Assembly: GCF_025452195.1 (NCBI RefSeq)
Contig: NZ_CP104973.1
Span: 1,426,001-1,490,000 of the forward strand
Reading direction: 5' to 3'
From: Phyllobacterium zundukense
Lineage (GTDB): Bacteria > Pseudomonadota > Alphaproteobacteria > Rhizobiales > Rhizobiaceae
Length of the DNA: 64,000 nucleotides
The notes below the pieces were generated by a model that worked only from the letters and a program-made list of their open reading frames with translations, was not told the origin of the DNA and did not search any database. Shown piece after piece: positions 63,474 to 64,000 of this stretch. The translations under genes were made by a program, and so were the position numbers. Positions within the stretch are counted from its first letter, which is position 1. Every line of letters starts with the position of its first letter.

Positions 63474-64000
63474 ATGAAGAAGTCACTATTATCGGGCGTT
63501 GCACTTGCTGCAATGCTCGCCTTGAGCGGCAACGCCTATGCCGATCTTTTGATCGGTGTCGGTGGACCGTTGACCGGACCGAATGCCGCTTTTGGTGCAC
63601 AATTGCAGAAGGGTGCAGAAGCAGCTATCGCTGAGATCAACGCAGCTGGCGGTATTAATGGTGAGCAGGTCAAACTGTCACTTGGCGATGACGTTTCGGA
63701 TCCAAAACAGGGCATTTCCGTTGCCAACAAGTTTGTTGCTGACGGTGTGAAGTTCGTTATCGGCCACTTCAATTCCGGCGTTTCGATCCCGGCATCTGAA
63801 GTCTATGCTGAAAACGGCATTCTGGAAATCACGCCTGCTGCGACCAACCCGGTCTTCACAGAGCGCAAATTGTGGAACACTTTCCGCACTTGCGGACGGG
63901 ACGATCAGCAGGGTGTCGTAGCTGGTACGTACATTGCAGAGAAGTTCAAGGACGCCAAGATCGCGGTTGTCCATGACAAGACACCATATGGCCAGGGCCT
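63474..64000 (+). CDS. livJ: Branched-chain amino acid ABC transporter substrate-binding protein, 3' end beyond window
   Basis: ATG 63474 (GGGAG site) opens a frame that runs off the end (175 codons seen). A signal peptide ([19 protein letters not shown], cleavage after AYA) precedes a LivJ-type domain: [20 protein letters not shown], the ligand loop [27 protein letters not shown] and [11 protein letters not shown]. It delivers the amino acid to LivHMGF. The ligand cannot be fixed from the visible half. Confidence 0.94.
   Translation, partial: MKKSLLSGVALAAMLALSGNAYADLLIGVGGPLTGPNAAFGAQLQKGAEAAIAEINAAGGINGEQVKLSLGDDVSDPKQGISVANKFVADGVKFVIGHFNSGVSIPASEVYAENGILEITPAATNPVFTERKLWNTFRTCGRDDQQGVVAGTYIAEKFKDAKIAVVHDKTPYGQG

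Overview
The window is chromosomal DNA of an alphaproteobacterium of the order Hyphomicrobiales, most likely Brucellaceae/Phyllobacteriaceae (Brucella/Ochrobactrum-like). The evidence is a PhyR-NepR-EcfG general stress response locus, an imuA-imuB-dnaE2 cassette with an alphaproteobacterial GTTC-N7-GTTC SOS box, the rplU-rpmA-GNAT-obgE-proB-proA-nadD-rsfS-rlmH housekeeping block, and a livHMGF block with a small DUF6867-like membrane protein. Species assignment is inference.

Layout. 1-9.6 kb: general stress response (GSR) island. It holds the first codons of phyR, nepR, ecfG, a CHASE3-type and a GAF-PAS-HWE histidine kinase, small envelope stress proteins (DUF883, holin-X-like, DUF3309, a 27-residue membrane peptide), an AI-2E/PerM-type permease, a frameshifted CsbD gene and a frameshifted transglutaminase-like gene. 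Several exact or near-exact EcfG promoters (GGAAC-N16/17-CGTT) lie here, and one stands before a possible small RNA. 9.6-15.2 kb: SOS mutasome. 15.2-22.9 kb: metabolic and hypothetical genes: an Lrp regulator beside a saccharopine-dehydrogenase-like enzyme, M29 aminopeptidase, SDR, PepSY-like protein and a galactose/arabinose 1-dehydrogenase homologue.

22.9-38.9 kb: the most distinctive region. A type I secretion operon carries a 2433-residue animal-type haem peroxidase with RTX repeats, a 99-residue relic of an ABC permease, an intact T1SS ABC exporter, an 892-residue RTX protein with an N-terminal membrane segment, and an HlyD adaptor. A NarL-type histidine kinase and response regulator lie beside it. 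The outer-membrane TolC partner is not in the window.

39-48 kb: class III adenylate/guanylate cyclase with a zinc-ribbon-like N-terminus, tRNA-Ser(CGA), ribosomal proteins L21 and L27, obgE, proline biosynthesis, nadD, rsfS, rlmH. 48-51.7 kb: MacAB-like exporter and a DUF3011 protein. 51.8-54.4 kb: LysR and mmsA. 54.4-58.3 kb: hydroxyproline catabolism (GntR regulator, deaminase, FAD dehydrogenase, epimerase). 58.5-64 kb: branched-chain amino acid ABC transporter, in which LivG has an unusual C-terminal helix-hairpin-helix-like extension; the binding protein runs off the window end.
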